A stretch of DNA of 64,000 nt from assembly GCF_900101875.1 (NCBI RefSeq), contig NZ_FNAI01000007.1, positions 62,001 to 126,000 on the forward strand, in the 5' to 3' direction. Below, one piece after another: positions 33,088 through 41,633 of the stretch. The DNA is from Mucilaginibacter pineti. Lineage in GTDB: Bacteria > Bacteroidota > Bacteroidia > Sphingobacteriales > Sphingobacteriaceae. Under the pieces are notes generated by a model, which saw only the letters and a program-made list of their open reading frames with translations, ran no database searches and had not been told where the DNA came from. Both the position numbers and the translations under genes were made by a program. Within the stretch, counting starts at the first letter, position 1, and each line of letters opens with the position of its first letter.

Positions 33088-33177
33088 ATGCCGAGCGGTA
33101 AAAAACGTAAAAGACACAAAATGGCTACCCACAAACGCAAAAAGCGTTTAAGAAAAAACAGACATAAAAAGAAATAA
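33088..33177 (+). CDS. 29-residue basic protein, AURKAIP1/COX24 (mS38-like) family
   Basis: ATG 33088 to TAA 33177 encodes a 29-residue protein, MPSGKKRKRHKMATHKRKKR then LRKNRHKKK, over half lysine and arginine. The KRKRHKM...HKRKKRLRKN pattern is that of the AURKAIP1/COX24 domain, whose eukaryotic member is mitochondrial ribosomal protein mS38. In Bacteroidota such tiny proteins are annotated under that name and are probably ribosomal. It lies between the TPR gene and rng, 21 bases after the former. It is easily missed by gene finders because of its length. Confidence 0.8.
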   Translation: MPSGKKRKRHKMATHKRKKRLRKNRHKKK

Positions 33178-33199
33178 GCTGCTTAAGTTTTAGCAGATT

Positions 33200-33233
33200 T
33201 TACCTGCCTTTATTAAAGGCGGGTAACTTTTTA
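33200..33233 (+). terminator. Terminator after the HU-TPR-micro-protein operon
   Basis: TTACCTGCCTTTA and TAAAGGCGGGTAA (33200-33226) form a stem with one wobble, followed by CTTTTTATT. Confidence 0.8.
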
Positions 33234-33299
33234 TTATTAGTGTTTTTTTACCCACTTATTTACATACGGTTTAAGCCGTTTTAAGAAATGGAGTAGCAG

Positions 33300-34850
33300 T
33301 TGATAAAAGAATTAATTATCGATTCATCCCCCAATGGGGCTACCATTGCATTATTACAGGACAAACAACTCGTAGAGCTTCATAAAGAACATACCAGCAA
33401 TAATTACACTGTTGGTGATATTTATCTTGGGCGCATAAAAAAAATTATGCCCAGCTTAAATGCAGCGTTTGTTGATGTTGGCTATGAGAAGGATGCCTTT
33501 TTGCATTATCTTGATCTTGGGCCGCAGGTGCAAAGCCTGTTAAAGCTTACCAAGCAAGTGCGTAGCGGGGGATATCAGTCAAAGCTTTTGGATGGCTTTA
33601 AGCTGGAAGCAGATATTAATAAAGGAGGCAAGATCTCTGAGTTATTATCAAAAAACCAACTTATACCCGTACAAATAGCTAAGGAACCTATATCAACCAA
33701 AGGACCACGCTTAAGTTCCGACCTATCCATAGCCGGACGTTATGTAGTATTAGTTCCCTTTTCGGAAGCTATCTCGATATCAAAAAAGATAAAGAGCAAT
33801 ACAGAACGTAACCGCCTGCGTAAGGTTGTTGAAAGCATTAAGCCAAAGCACTTTGGGGTGATAATCCGAACGGTATCTGAAGGCAAAGGAGTTGAGGAAT
33901 TACAAAAAGATCTGCTTGATCTGATATCAAAGTGGGAAGTTTTCATTACCAGGTTGCCGTCTATTGAGCCTTCAAAAAAGGTTTTAGGCGAAATTGGGCG
34001 TACATCAACTATCCTTAGGGATATTTTGAATCCTGATTTTCAGCACATCTACGTAAATGATAACGGTATGTTTGAAGAAATTCGATCATACATCCATGAA
34101 ATATCGCCCGATATGGAAAGTATAGTTCGTATGCACAAGCATAAGGAGCCTATATTTGAACATTTTGGCGTTGATAAACAGATTAAGGGAGCATTTGGTA
34201 AAACCGTAAACCTTGCCGGCGGCGCTTACTTGGTTATTGAACATACAGAGGCATTACACGTTATCGACGTAAACAGCGGTAACCGTACAGCCAGTAAAGA
34301 AAACCAGGAAGAGAACGCTTATCAGGTAAATAAGGAGGCGGCTAAAGAAATTGCCCGCCAGCTGCGCCTGCGCGATATGGGCGGTATTGTTGTTATCGAT
34401 TTCATCGACATGCACAAACCGCAAAACCGCAAGGAGCTGTTTGATTATTTACGTGCCGAAATGCAGTACGACAGGGCAAAGCACACCATTTTACCTCCAA
34501 GTAAATTTGGTTTAGTGCAAATTACCCGTCAGCGCGTTAGGCCCGAAATGAATATTGTTACCAGCGAAGTTTGCCCAACCTGTAATGGTACCGGTACCAT
34601 AAGGCCAACAATTTTGTTATTGGACGATATTGAAAATAACTTCAATTATATATTGGATGAGCAAAACGAAAAGGGGATAACCCTATGCGTGCACCCGTAT
34701 ATTGAAGCTTACATTAAAAAAGGTATCTACAACCGCCAAATGAAGTGGTTTGTAAAATATGGTCAGTGGATAAAGGTTAAAAGCAACCCCGCCTACCAGA
34801 TCACCGAGTTCCATTTCTTCTCCAGTAAAGACGAAGAGATTAAGCTTTAG
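33300..34850 (+). CDS. rng: Ribonuclease G/E
   Basis: A 516-residue endoribonuclease starting at TTG 33300 (MIKELIIDSSPNGATIALLQ). The S1 domain is at about 35-125 (GDIYLGRIKKIMPSLNAAFV), the DNase I-like catalytic part has VIDVNSGNRT and GGIVVIDFIDMH with the metal-binding aspartates, and CPTCNGTG is the zinc-link that holds the dimer. It processes rRNA and decays mRNA. It lacks the long RNase E scaffold tail, so RNase G type. An ATG is not available near the N terminus. Confidence 0.92.
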   Translation: MIKELIIDSSPNGATIALLQDKQLVELHKEHTSNNYTVGDIYLGRIKKIMPSLNAAFVDVGYEKDAFLHYLDLGPQVQSLLKLTKQVRSGGYQSKLLDGFKLEADINKGGKISELLSKNQLIPVQIAKEPISTKGPRLSSDLSIAGRYVVLVPFSEAISISKKIKSNTERNRLRKVVESIKPKHFGVIIRTVSEGKGVEELQKDLLDLISKWEVFITRLPSIEPSKKVLGEIGRTSTILRDILNPDFQHIYVNDNGMFEEIRSYIHEISPDMESIVRMHKHKEPIFEHFGVDKQIKGAFGKTVNLAGGAYLVIEHTEALHVIDVNSGNRTASKENQEENAYQVNKEAAKEIARQLRLRDMGGIVVIDFIDMHKPQNRKELFDYLRAEMQYDRAKHTILPPSKFGLVQITRQRVRPEMNIVTSEVCPTCNGTGTIRPTILLLDDIENNFNYILDEQNEKGITLCVHPYIEAYIKKGIYNRQMKWFVKYGQWIKVKSNPAYQITEFHFFSSKDEEIKL

Positions 34851-34976
34851 ATTTGCAGATATGCAAATTACAGATGTGCAGATGTTTTAAAAAGCATCTG
34901 CACATTTTGTTTGTACCCTTTTTTCATCTGCATATTTGCACATCTGAAATCTGTAATCGAAAAACCTGCACATCAA
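34850..34976. repeat. Inverted repeat of the ATCTGCACATCTG family, copy 2
   Basis: The left side TTACAGATGTGCAGATG and the right side CATCTGCATATTTGCACATC form a long imperfect hairpin with several alternative pairings. It begins within the rng stop codon and ends six bases before the next -7 box. Confidence 0.75.
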
Positions 34977-34981
34977 ATTAT

Positions 34982-34989
34982 TACCTTTG
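34982..34989 (+). promoter_or_regulatory. -7 box four bases before the csaA-like start
   Basis: TACCTTTG followed by CCCC and ATG at 34994, the same spacing as at 16006 and 49575, implying a leaderless or near-leaderless message. Confidence 0.6.
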
Positions 34990-34993
34990 CCCC

Positions 34994-35329
34994 ATGGAAA
35001 CTATAACCTGGCATGATTTTGAGCAAGTGGAGCTTAGGGTTGGTACTATTCTGGAAGCTACAGATTTCCCCGGGGCACGCAAACCGGCCTATAAATTAAG
35101 GGTTGATTTTGGTGAGTTTGGGATAAAATGGTCAAGTGCGCAAGTCACTAAGCATTATACTTTAGATGAATTACCCGGCCGGCAAATTGTAGGCGTTATA
35201 AATTTCCCAAAAAAGCAGATAGCCAATTTTATGTCGGAATTTTTGGTTACCGGCTTTGCCGATGCCAACGGCGATATTGTTTTAACTGCTATTGATAAAC
35301 CCGTGCCAAACGGCAGCAAACTGATATAA
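34994..35329 (+). CDS. csaA: CsaA-like tRNA-binding (OB-fold) protein
   Basis: A 111-residue protein with the EMAP II/Trbp OB fold: VELRVGTILEATDFPGARKP, IKWSSAQVTKHY, GRQIVGVINFPKKQI and VLTAIDKPVPNGSKLI. CsaA proteins bind tRNA and have been described as secretion chaperones. The longer upstream frame is translated repeat sequence, so the promoter-proximal ATG 34994 was chosen. The stop codon abuts the start of the deaminase gene without a gap, so the pair is an operon. Confidence 0.88.
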   Translation: METITWHDFEQVELRVGTILEATDFPGARKPAYKLRVDFGEFGIKWSSAQVTKHYTLDELPGRQIVGVINFPKKQIANFMSEFLVTGFADANGDIVLTAIDKPVPNGSKLI

Positions 35330-35806
35330 ATGCGATATATAAACTTCGAGGACGCACCGGCTATATCTCCCGATGATTTCTTTATGGGCGAGGCGTTAAA
35401 AGAGGCCCGCTATGCTCTTGAAGAAGACGAGATACCCATTGGAGCCATAGTTACTTACAATGGCAAGATCATCGGTCGCGGCCATAACCTTACCGAGCGC
35501 CTTACAGATGTATCGGCCCATGCTGAAATGCAGGCGCTTACCGCGGCTGCCAATTCAATGGGCGGCAAATACCTGCAGGGCTGTACGCTTTATGTAACGA
35601 TGGAGCCCTGCGTTATGTGTGCCGGGGCATCGTACTGGTTTCAGGTGAGCAGGATAGTTTTTGGGGCATATGATACAAAACTCGGTTTCGGCAGGCTTAA
35701 TCAAAAAATAACCCATCCCAAAACTGTTATCACCGGAGGTATCCGAGAAAACGAATGTGCCGACCTGGTGAAGAATTTTTTTAAGGCGAAGCGGAACAGA
35801 CTATAA
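35330..35806 (+). CDS. tadA: Nucleoside/tRNA adenosine deaminase (TadA-like)
   Basis: A 158-residue zinc deaminase with SAHAEMQAL (His ligand and catalytic Glu) and TMEPCVMCAGA (two Cys ligands). TadA converts adenosine-34 of tRNA-Arg to inosine. Guanine deaminases share these motifs, but the length, FGAYDTKLGFGR and pairing with a tRNA-binding protein favour TadA; I cannot exclude guanine deaminase. It starts directly at the csaA stop codon. Confidence 0.75.
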   Translation: MRYINFEDAPAISPDDFFMGEALKEARYALEEDEIPIGAIVTYNGKIIGRGHNLTERLTDVSAHAEMQALTAAANSMGGKYLQGCTLYVTMEPCVMCAGASYWFQVSRIVFGAYDTKLGFGRLNQKITHPKTVITGGIRENECADLVKNFFKAKRNRL

Positions 35807-35905
35807 TTCATGAATAATAGTTGATGGTCAATAGTTCACAATAAAGGTTAAGTGTACCACTAATGAACAATTGAACTAATAAACCAATGAACCACGAAGT
35901 AATAC
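35807..35905. repeat. Inverted repeat of the TTCATTAGTTCAATTG word family
   Basis: The words CAATAGTTCAC, AATGAACAATTGAACTAAT and AACCAATGAACC repeat with their complements. It lies between the deaminase gene and the sod promoter. Confidence 0.5.
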
Positions 35906-35949
35906 AAACCCCTGACAATATTTTTAGAACAAAAAGCTAAATCAACTCT

Positions 35950-35957
35950 TATATTTG
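35950..35957 (+). promoter_or_regulatory. -7 box of the superoxide dismutase gene
   Basis: TATATTTG, 34 bases before the ATG at 35992. Confidence 0.6.
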
Positions 35958-35991
35958 TTCATCACAATAATTAAACTTTAAAAAAATAATT

Positions 35992-36603
35992 ATGGCATTC
36001 ACACTACCGGCGTTATCCTACGCTACAGATGCATTGGAACCGCACATTGATAAACTGACTATGGAAATTCACCATGGTAAACATCACCAGGCTTACGTAA
36101 CTAACTTAAACAAGGCCCTTGAAGGTAAACCCGAAGCTGATAGCAGCATTGAGGATATCATTAAAAATATTTCAAAATTTGCGCCGGCTGTACGCAACAA
36201 TGGCGGTGGTCATTATAACCACTCTTTATTTTGGACATTGCTTTCGCCAAACGGTGGCGGCGAGCCTACAGGTGCTTTAGCTGATGCTATCAAAAGTACT
36301 TTTGGTTCGGTTGCAGATTTAAAAACTAAAGTGAACGAAGCTGGTGCAACACGTTTCGGATCCGGCTGGGCATGGCTTGTTGTTACTGCCGATAAAAAAC
36401 TGGTTGTTTCATCAACCCCTAACCAGGATAATCCATTAATGGATATTGCCGAAGTAAAAGGTACGCCAATTTTAGGTATCGACGTTTGGGAGCATGCTTA
36501 CTACTTAAAATATCAAAACCGTCGTCCGGATTACCTGGCCGGTATCTGGAGTGTAATTAACTGGGCACACGTTGCCGAGCTTTACACAAAAGCTATTGCT
36601 TAA
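35992..36603 (+). CDS. sodA: Superoxide dismutase, Fe/Mn type
   Basis: A 203-residue enzyme with the metal ligands in KLTMEIHHGKHHQAYVTNLN, NNGGGHYNHSLFW and the C-terminal DVWEHAYYLKYQNRRPDYL. It dismutates superoxide to peroxide and oxygen. The GGG run before HYNHS and the overall pattern fit the Mn/Fe cambialistic group; metal preference cannot be fixed from sequence alone. A strong terminator follows. Confidence 0.93.
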   Translation: MAFTLPALSYATDALEPHIDKLTMEIHHGKHHQAYVTNLNKALEGKPEADSSIEDIIKNISKFAPAVRNNGGGHYNHSLFWTLLSPNGGGEPTGALADAIKSTFGSVADLKTKVNEAGATRFGSGWAWLVVTADKKLVVSSTPNQDNPLMDIAEVKGTPILGIDVWEHAYYLKYQNRRPDYLAGIWSVINWAHVAELYTKAIA

Positions 36604-36617
36604 TTCAATTAAGTTAT

Positions 36618-36655
36618 AAAAAAGCGGCAGGATGTAAATATCCTGCCGCTTTTTT
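36618..36655 (+). terminator. Terminator after sodA
   Basis: Perfect stem AGCGGCAGGAT/ATCCTGCCGCT with a seven-base loop, A-rich before and a six-T run after. Confidence 0.9.
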
Positions 36656-36673
36656 GTGAAATAAGAATAGTTT

Positions 36674-37702
36674 ATGACCGAAGATATTCTAAAGCTGAGG
36701 GTTGAAGAAATAAAATGGGAAACACCCGATACTGCTACGTTTTACTTGAGCGAAGTATCGGGGCAGTCAATTATTTATAAAGCTGGTCAGTTTTTAACCC
36801 TAATTTTCAATCACGGTAATGAGGAGATCAGGAGGTCGTATTCCTTAAGTTCTTCACCAGATGAAGATCAGCTTGCTATCACCATAAAACGTATCACCAA
36901 CGGCGAGATCTCGCGTTTTATGCTTACCAAAATGAAACCTGGTAATGTACTGAATGCGCTGGCACCGACTGGGCGGTTTACTATAAGCAATTATCAGCAT
37001 GAGAAGGATATTTTGCTGTTTGCTGGCGGCACTGGCATTACGCCCATATTTTCGCAAATTAAATATGTGCTAAACCGTCCCGGCAAAAGCAGGCTTACGC
37101 TTATCTACAGTAACCAGAACGCAGGATCTGTTTTATTTAAAGAAGAGTTAATAAAGCTTGAAGCGAAAAATCCGGGAAGGTTTAAGATTATTCACCTGCT
37201 AAGCAGCGAGGCTAACCGTCTTAATCCCGATAAGGTAGAGCAGCTAACCCGAAAAATTGTAAAAGGGGATTTAACGTCAGCAGAATTTTATTTATGCGGC
37301 CCTTTCTCCTATATGCGTATGATTCGCTTTGATCTTGTTTTTATGGGCGTATTGCCCCGGCAGATCCGAAGAGAGAATTTTGTAATCGAAACGGTTACGG
37401 TTACAGGCACCTCCATAAACTTTCCACCCCGTAACATTAAAATAAAGTTCAGGAATGAGCTGCATGACTTTGTTGTTGGTGAAAACCAATCGATACTGCA
37501 GGCCGCGCTTCAGAATGGAATTTCGCTGCCTTATAGCTGCCGTAACGGTGTTTGTTCCAGCTGTGCGGCGAAATGTGTCTCGGGCAAAATAGAAATGGTC
37601 AAAAACGATGTATTGACCGATACAGACATTGCCGATGGCTGGATCCTGACTTGTACCGGGCACCCGGTAAGCGGTGATGTGGTAGTTACGTTTGGAGAGT
37701 AA
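36674..37702 (+). CDS. Ferredoxin-NADP reductase-type oxidoreductase with 2Fe-2S domain (PaaE-like)
   Basis: A 342-residue protein of three domains: FAD-binding barrel (RRSYSLSSSP), NAD(P)-binding domain (ILLFAGGTGITPIFSQIKY) and a C-terminal plant-type ferredoxin domain with SCRNGVCSSCAAKCVSGK and a fourth cysteine in ILTCTGHP. It passes electrons from NADPH to a partner oxygenase or similar protein. No oxygenase subunit genes are nearby, so the partner is unknown and the PaaE name is only a family hint. Confidence 0.85.
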   Translation: MTEDILKLRVEEIKWETPDTATFYLSEVSGQSIIYKAGQFLTLIFNHGNEEIRRSYSLSSSPDEDQLAITIKRITNGEISRFMLTKMKPGNVLNALAPTGRFTISNYQHEKDILLFAGGTGITPIFSQIKYVLNRPGKSRLTLIYSNQNAGSVLFKEELIKLEAKNPGRFKIIHLLSSEANRLNPDKVEQLTRKIVKGDLTSAEFYLCGPFSYMRMIRFDLVFMGVLPRQIRRENFVIETVTVTGTSINFPPRNIKIKFRNELHDFVVGENQSILQAALQNGISLPYSCRNGVCSSCAAKCVSGKIEMVKNDVLTDTDIADGWILTCTGHPVSGDVVVTFGE

Positions 37703-37717
37703 TTTTTCCTTAAATAA

Positions 37718-37816
37718 ACTTGTCATGCTGAACGATAGTGAAGCATCTATTCGCAACTGTGCATATCAACATTGTAAATCGCATACAGATCCTTCGCTCC
37801 GCTCAGGATGACAAGT
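37718..37816. repeat. Intergenic inverted repeat, GTCATGCTGAACG family
   Basis: The left end ACTTGTCATGCTGAACG and the right end GCTCAGGATGACAAGT are complementary with few mismatches; AGTGAAGCATCT and AGATCCTTCGCTCC extend the arms. This word family is seen between genes in many bacterial phyla. Here it separates convergent genes. Confidence 0.75.
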
Positions 37817-37838
37817 GATTATTTTGTCGATACTTTCA

Positions 37839-38999
37839 TCAACTCAAGTGTTGCCTCACTACCCGCCTGTGCACAACTTCCTTTACCTTTTTTGATTTTG
37901 ATTTTTTGCGTTTACCAAGCCAAATGATGAATCCTGTTATTGGTAAACTTGCGCAAATGAGGCTGGCTAAAAACGCGATGATCTTACCTGTGAAGCCCAA
38001 TACCTGCCCTACATGCAAATCATAATTCATGTCGTTCATTTTTAAACCGGGGCTTTTTTGCGCATGCGTGGTTTGCTTTAATAGCTTGCCTGTATATTTC
38101 TCAAAGAGATACTCGTCGCTTTTATAATAGTGCAGACTTTGAGCAAAAGCGGTAATGCCCACCGTTCCGGCAACACTTGCGTCATCATAGATCAAAAACA
38201 TTTCTGCCGACGGTGATTTGGCCTGCGCCACGGCAAAGGCTTCATCAATAATAAAACGGTTATCAACCTTTGTTTTCAATAACGAATCGGACTTAGGGGT
38301 AATCTTTTCCGACGGATAAACCTTACCCAAATTGGCGGTAGTGTAAATACCCTCACGCATCCAATCAAACGCGATAGACAGACCTGTAAAAGCCAGTATT
38401 ATGGCAATACCGGTGGCGTAAAAACCCAGTACATTATGCAGGTCGTAGTTTATCCTGCGCCAGCGGCCATTCCATTTAATGTTAAAACTGCGCTTACGGT
38501 CGCTTTTGCGTTTGGGCCACCATAATACTATACCCGTTATCATGAGCACCACAAAAATAATTACTGATATACCTACTATCATACCGCCAATTTTAGGCGG
38601 TAGCAACAGGTAAAGGTGAATATATTCAACAATGATAAAGAAGTTGCGGGCCGGGTTCTCTGTTGCGGTTATCTTTCCTGTATACGGGTTAAGGTACACG
38701 TATACCATTTGGTCTTTAGGCAGGTTAACCAGTACGCCGGCAGGACGGTTGGCTCCATAATAATAAATATAGCTGGCAGTTGCTCCTTTTCTGCCCTTCA
38801 GCGCCTCTGCTTTAAGCAGGGATGGGGCCAAGTAAGGTTTGTATTGTACCTCTACTTTGCGGTAATCATGAATAAGATCCTGTATCTCATCCTGAAAACA
38901 AAATATGCAACCGGTGATGCTTACTATAAACACCACAAGCCCGGATATGAATCCGAGCCAGCGATGTATAAATAGTATGGTTTTCTTAAACCTCGTCAT
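37839..38999 (-). CDS. PepSY-associated membrane protein (siderophore-iron reductase type)
   Basis: A 386-residue inner-membrane protein with four main helices (about 12-32, 140-162, 195-217 and 340-362). It starts MTRFKKTILFIHRWLGFISG, the classical PepSY_TM opening with the HRW motif, and has DLHNVLGFYATGIAI. Conserved histidines in the helices could carry haem. Its start is three bases after the stop of the TonB siderophore receptor gene. Such proteins are thought to reduce imported ferric siderophores; here that rests on context. Confidence 0.85.
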   Translation of the reverse strand: MTRFKKTILFIHRWLGFISGLVVFIVSITGCIFCFQDEIQDLIHDYRKVEVQYKPYLAPSLLKAEALKGRKGATASYIYYYGANRPAGVLVNLPKDQMVYVYLNPYTGKITATENPARNFFIIVEYIHLYLLLPPKIGGMIVGISVIIFVVLMITGIVLWWPKRKSDRKRSFNIKWNGRWRRINYDLHNVLGFYATGIAIILAFTGLSIAFDWMREGIYTTANLGKVYPSEKITPKSDSLLKTKVDNRFIIDEAFAVAQAKSPSAEMFLIYDDASVAGTVGITAFAQSLHYYKSDEYLFEKYTGKLLKQTTHAQKSPGLKMNDMNYDLHVGQVLGFTGKIIAFLASLICASLPITGFIIWLGKRKKSKSKKVKEVVHRRVVRQHLS

Positions 39000-39002
39000 A
39001 TA

Positions 39003-41459
39003 TTAAAACTTATACGTGAGGCTGGCAATTACCTGCCTTAAAACTTGCGGATTAACAGTTGTGTAGCCTGTGTAATATTTTTTATCTGTAAGGTTATTTA
39101 CGTTAAGTGCTAAGCGGTATTTTTCTTTGTTATAAAATACACCGGTGTTAAGTACCGTGTACGATGGTAATGTAAATACACCGTTATAAGAGTTATCAAG
39201 TATGCGATTGTCGCTGGCATAGTTACCACCAAAACCCAATCCCAGTCCTTTAACATCGCCAGCGGTTATGGTATAACTCAACCAAAAATTGGCAGAATTT
39301 ACTGGTCCGGCGGTTTGTGGCCTGCGACCATTATCATAATCGCTTGATTTTTCCATTATGCTGTAATTATGTGAGTAGCCTGCAATAATGTTAAATCCGC
39401 TAACCGGGTTGGCAATAACTTCAGCTTCAAAGCCCCTGCTTTTTTGAGTGCCATCCTGTACGCTTGCATTAGGGTGGTCGGCATCACTCCTTATTTTATT
39501 TTTAACGCTAATATCATAGTAGCTTATTGTACTGCTTAGCTTGCCATTAAATACATCAAGTTTAACACCACCTTCCCATTGGTTAGCCTGCTCAGATTTA
39601 AACAGCCTGCTAACGTTTTTATCAGTGGCGGCATCATAAGCTAGGTTATAACCCGGATTGCTGAAGCCATTCATATAGTTACCAAAAACTGAAACTTTAT
39701 CCTTTATCACCTGGTAAACTAAACCAAATTTTGGAGATAAGGTAGTTTGACTGAAACTAACTGAGGCTTCTCCGGTTGTTGGGTTGTCAACAGATTTGGT
39801 GTTAAAATGATCTACCCTCAAGCTGGCCATTGCTAATAAATTATCTGTAATGTTTAACACATCACTTGCGTAAGCGCTATAGTTGTAGTTGCTGTAGCGA
39901 TTGTATGATGTAGTTGAAGGTACATTTTGAAACAGCGAATCAACTTTGGTTCTGTTAAAATGGTCATAGTTAGCTATTGGGCCGTTTAGGTTGATAATGT
40001 CGAAATTGTCTGAACCGTGATTAGGGTCTATGTATTTGATGTTTGATCTGTCGTTCATGAAATCTAAACCAACTACCAGTCTGTTTCTTAGTGTACCGAT
40101 CTTAAAATCTCCTATAAAATTTTGTTGTACCTGTAAGGAGTTAGTATTCCCATTTAACTCCCAAACATTGCGCGAAAGATTATCGTTACCCGGAAGTAAG
40201 TAAAAATAGGTTTGAGGGCCACCACCGCTGCTGTTGGTTGTGCTTATGTTGGTTTGTGATCTCCATTGGTCGGATATTTTATAATCTGCCTGGGCGAAAA
40301 AATTTACATTACTGCTTGCATTAATTATATCGTTGCTTTGGTATGATCTTTTATAATCAAGGTTCAACTGATCGGCTCGGCTCACGCCTAAGTCGGCCAT
40401 TGTGGTGTTAAAGAAATAAATTACCGGTGTTGTACCAACAACATGATTTATTTCTGCTTCAAAAGATAATTTTAATCGGTCATTAACCTGGTATGAAAAA
40501 CTTGGATCAAAGGCAAAATTTTTGCTGTAGCCATTATCCTGAAACGAATTGATGTTATTATAGGCGGTATTAATTCGTAATAGCGCTTTCTTGCCCGAAT
40601 CAAGCGGGGTATTATAATCGGCGCTAACACGATTTAGTCCATAACTGCCAAAAGAATAGCTGATTTCGCCCGCAGAAGTTTCAAAAGGTTTTTTAGTTAC
40701 ACGGTTTATTAAACCGCCGTAGGATATCAGGCTACTGCCGTATAAAGTACCCGATGGGCCTTTTATAATTTCCAGTTTTTCGAGGTTCGCAGCATCAATA
40801 GTGGTTGCAACGTTTCCGGTCATGCCATTGCGCAATGATGTTTGTACAGTGAAACCTCTTAATGTAAAATAAGCACCACCATCACCAACACGGCTTGTAG
40901 CTTGCCATAATTTTGTAATACCTGCAGCGTTTTTTATCGCGTCATCTGCAGAGAAGGAACCTTGTTCGGTTAATAACTCTTTACTAACAGTTGTATAGGA
41001 TTGTGGGTTTTCCAGGTTGTTCAACGGCATCTTAGCTACATCTTCGCTTTTGCTGCGTTTAAATTTATTTACCCTGTTGCTGGCCTTAATATTAACCTCA
41101 TTTAAAGCGTTAGCTGTAATATTAATTGTAAAATCAGGAACAACAACTATTGTTTGTCCTGCGGTTACCTCAATAATCTTTTCCTGGCTTGTTGTACCAA
41201 CTAATGATACTACTAAAGTATAGTTACCCGCGGCAGCTTTAAATATGAAATAGCCATTGTCATCGGTAAGGGTGCCATATTTGGTTCCTTTTAATGCTAT
41301 AGATACATTTTCTGCAGGCTTGTTTTCGGTAGTAAGCACTCTGCCCTTAATAGTGCCGCGTACCTGCTGTGCACTTGCTGGGGGCGTATTAATGAATAGC
41401 AAGAATGCTATAAATGGGAGAGAAAGTAAAGATCTTAAAAATTGTCCGGGTTGTTTCAT
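39003..41459 (-). CDS. TonB-dependent siderophore receptor with N-terminal carboxypeptidase-like domain
   Basis: An 818-residue outer membrane receptor. A signal peptide (residues 1-30) is followed by a CarboxypepD_reg-like domain (IKGRVLTTENKPAENVSIAL), a plug domain (QSYTTVSKELLTEQG, LEIIKGPSGTLYGSS) and a 22-strand barrel ending in ASLTYKF with terminal Phe. The layout is that of FhuA-like ferric-siderophore receptors. ATG 41459 was chosen over 41501 because it gives the proper signal peptide. The PepSY gene follows after three bases, and the promoter is bracketed by two similar operator-like repeats. Confidence 0.9.
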   Translation of the reverse strand: MKQPGQFLRSLLSLPFIAFLLFINTPPASAQQVRGTIKGRVLTTENKPAENVSIALKGTKYGTLTDDNGYFIFKAAAGNYTLVVSLVGTTSQEKIIEVTAGQTIVVVPDFTINITANALNEVNIKASNRVNKFKRSKSEDVAKMPLNNLENPQSYTTVSKELLTEQGSFSADDAIKNAAGITKLWQATSRVGDGGAYFTLRGFTVQTSLRNGMTGNVATTIDAANLEKLEIIKGPSGTLYGSSLISYGGLINRVTKKPFETSAGEISYSFGSYGLNRVSADYNTPLDSGKKALLRINTAYNNINSFQDNGYSKNFAFDPSFSYQVNDRLKLSFEAEINHVVGTTPVIYFFNTTMADLGVSRADQLNLDYKRSYQSNDIINASSNVNFFAQADYKISDQWRSQTNISTTNSSGGGPQTYFYLLPGNDNLSRNVWELNGNTNSLQVQQNFIGDFKIGTLRNRLVVGLDFMNDRSNIKYIDPNHGSDNFDIINLNGPIANYDHFNRTKVDSLFQNVPSTTSYNRYSNYNYSAYASDVLNITDNLLAMASLRVDHFNTKSVDNPTTGEASVSFSQTTLSPKFGLVYQVIKDKVSVFGNYMNGFSNPGYNLAYDAATDKNVSRLFKSEQANQWEGGVKLDVFNGKLSSTISYYDISVKNKIRSDADHPNASVQDGTQKSRGFEAEVIANPVSGFNIIAGYSHNYSIMEKSSDYDNGRRPQTAGPVNSANFWLSYTITAGDVKGLGLGFGGNYASDNRILDNSYNGVFTLPSYTVLNTGVFYNKEKYRLALNVNNLTDKKYYTGYTTVNPQVLRQVIASLTYKF

Positions 41460-41460
41460 T

Positions 41461-41543
41461 TTATTTAGACTAATTATAAATAATGGCCAAAAGTATTCCA
41501 TTATGACAATTAATCCAAATTTATTTAGAAAGATTATAAATAG
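41461..41543 (-). promoter_or_regulatory. Siderophore-receptor promoter bracketed by two operator-like repeats
   Basis: On the minus strand a -33 TTTG (41516-41519) and a -7 TACTTTTG (41488-41495) are 20 bases apart. Two related 23-base sites lie on either side, 41521-41543 and 41461-41483, identical at 19 positions. The downstream one is TTATTTA-N9-TAAATAA and the upstream one TTATTTA-N9-TAAATAG. This is a typical layout for an iron-dependent repressor (Fur or DtxR class; inference). Confidence 0.65.
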
Positions 41544-41633
41544 ATGGGCGTTGTGTGCTTATTTTCAGTCTTTTAACGATGTGTGATATAGTGTATCCAA
41601 TACGCTAAGCCTAAGGAATTACACTCTGGGGTA

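Noticed and set aside
37839..41459. Possible ECF sigma/FecR-type regulation of the siderophore receptor
   Set aside because: The N-terminal extension of the receptor is a carboxypeptidase-like domain, not an STN domain, and no sigma or FecR gene is adjacent.
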